This document shows, piece by piece, positions 5,144 to 5,154 of a DNA stretch of 5,154 nucleotides. Position 1 is the stretch's first letter; the number at the start of each line of letters is the position of its first letter. Location of the stretch: positions 1 through 5,154 of the forward strand of contig CAVIJY010000081.1 of assembly GCA_963643215.1 (NCBI GenBank), written 5' to 3'. The notes beneath the pieces are model-generated. The model searched no databases, was not told the origin of the DNA, and saw only the letters and a list, made by a program, of their open reading frames with translations. Made by a program: the position numbers and the translations under genes. This DNA comes from Darwinimomas sp963643215 (GTDB taxonomy: Bacteria; Bacillota; Clostridia; Lachnospirales; Lachnospiraceae).

Positions 5144-5154
5144 ATGAGCAGAGT
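5144..5154 (+). CDS. Start of an unidentified gene, cut by the window end
   Basis: An ATG at 5144 follows AAAGGAG (5129-5135) at 8-nt spacing, a strong start signal in this kind of genome. Only Met-Ser-Arg and part of the next codon are visible, so no product can be named. In other Firmicutes rny can be followed by sporulation or metal-phosphoesterase genes such as spoVS or ymdB, but three residues neither support nor exclude that. The long gap and the terminator-like hairpin suggest a separate transcription unit from rny. Confidence 0.6.

Overview
The window looks like ordinary chromosome from a Clostridia-type Firmicute, most likely Lachnospiraceae or a close relative. The reasons are the gene order recA-recX-rny on one strand, a membrane-anchored RNase Y, a Gram-positive type LexA box (GAAC-N4-GTTC) in front of recA, strong GGAGG-type ribosome binding sites, and mid-range GC with frequent ATA, AGA and CGG codons. 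This placement is inferred from gene content; no 16S or other marker is present.

Layout, all genes on the plus strand. 9-965: ATP-binding subunit of a peptide-type ABC importer (OppF/DppF family), probably the last gene of an operon that begins outside the window and is closed by a hairpin at 984-1024. 966-1359: a 394-bp gap with no convincing gene, holding that hairpin, a perfect 12-bp palindrome, a near-consensus promoter and a LexA operator. 1360-2400: recA. 2434-3039: recX. 3081-4625: rny (RNase Y). 4626-5143: a 518-bp gap with a composite terminator-like hairpin, a second hairpin, five tandem copies of a 25-bp unit, a weak promoter candidate and a potentially structured leader. 5144-5154: the first codons of a further gene with a good ribosome binding site, cut by the window edge.

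How the genes fit together: recA and recX form an SOS-type repair unit. RecA makes the recombinase/LexA co-protease filament and RecX restrains it. The operator overlaps the early transcribed region, so LexA would repress the unit until RecA filaments on single-stranded DNA trigger LexA self-cleavage. rny follows recX after 41 bp with no terminator between them. It is therefore probably co-transcribed in part with recA-recX, perhaps with an extra promoter in the end of recX. The ABC transporter gene is unrelated and only borders this cluster.

I see no novel multi-gene system here. The parts not explained by known families are in the intergenic DNA: the 25-bp tandem array after rny, the alternative-pairing leader before the truncated last gene, and some details of the recA leader. 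All of these are modest, sequence-only observations.
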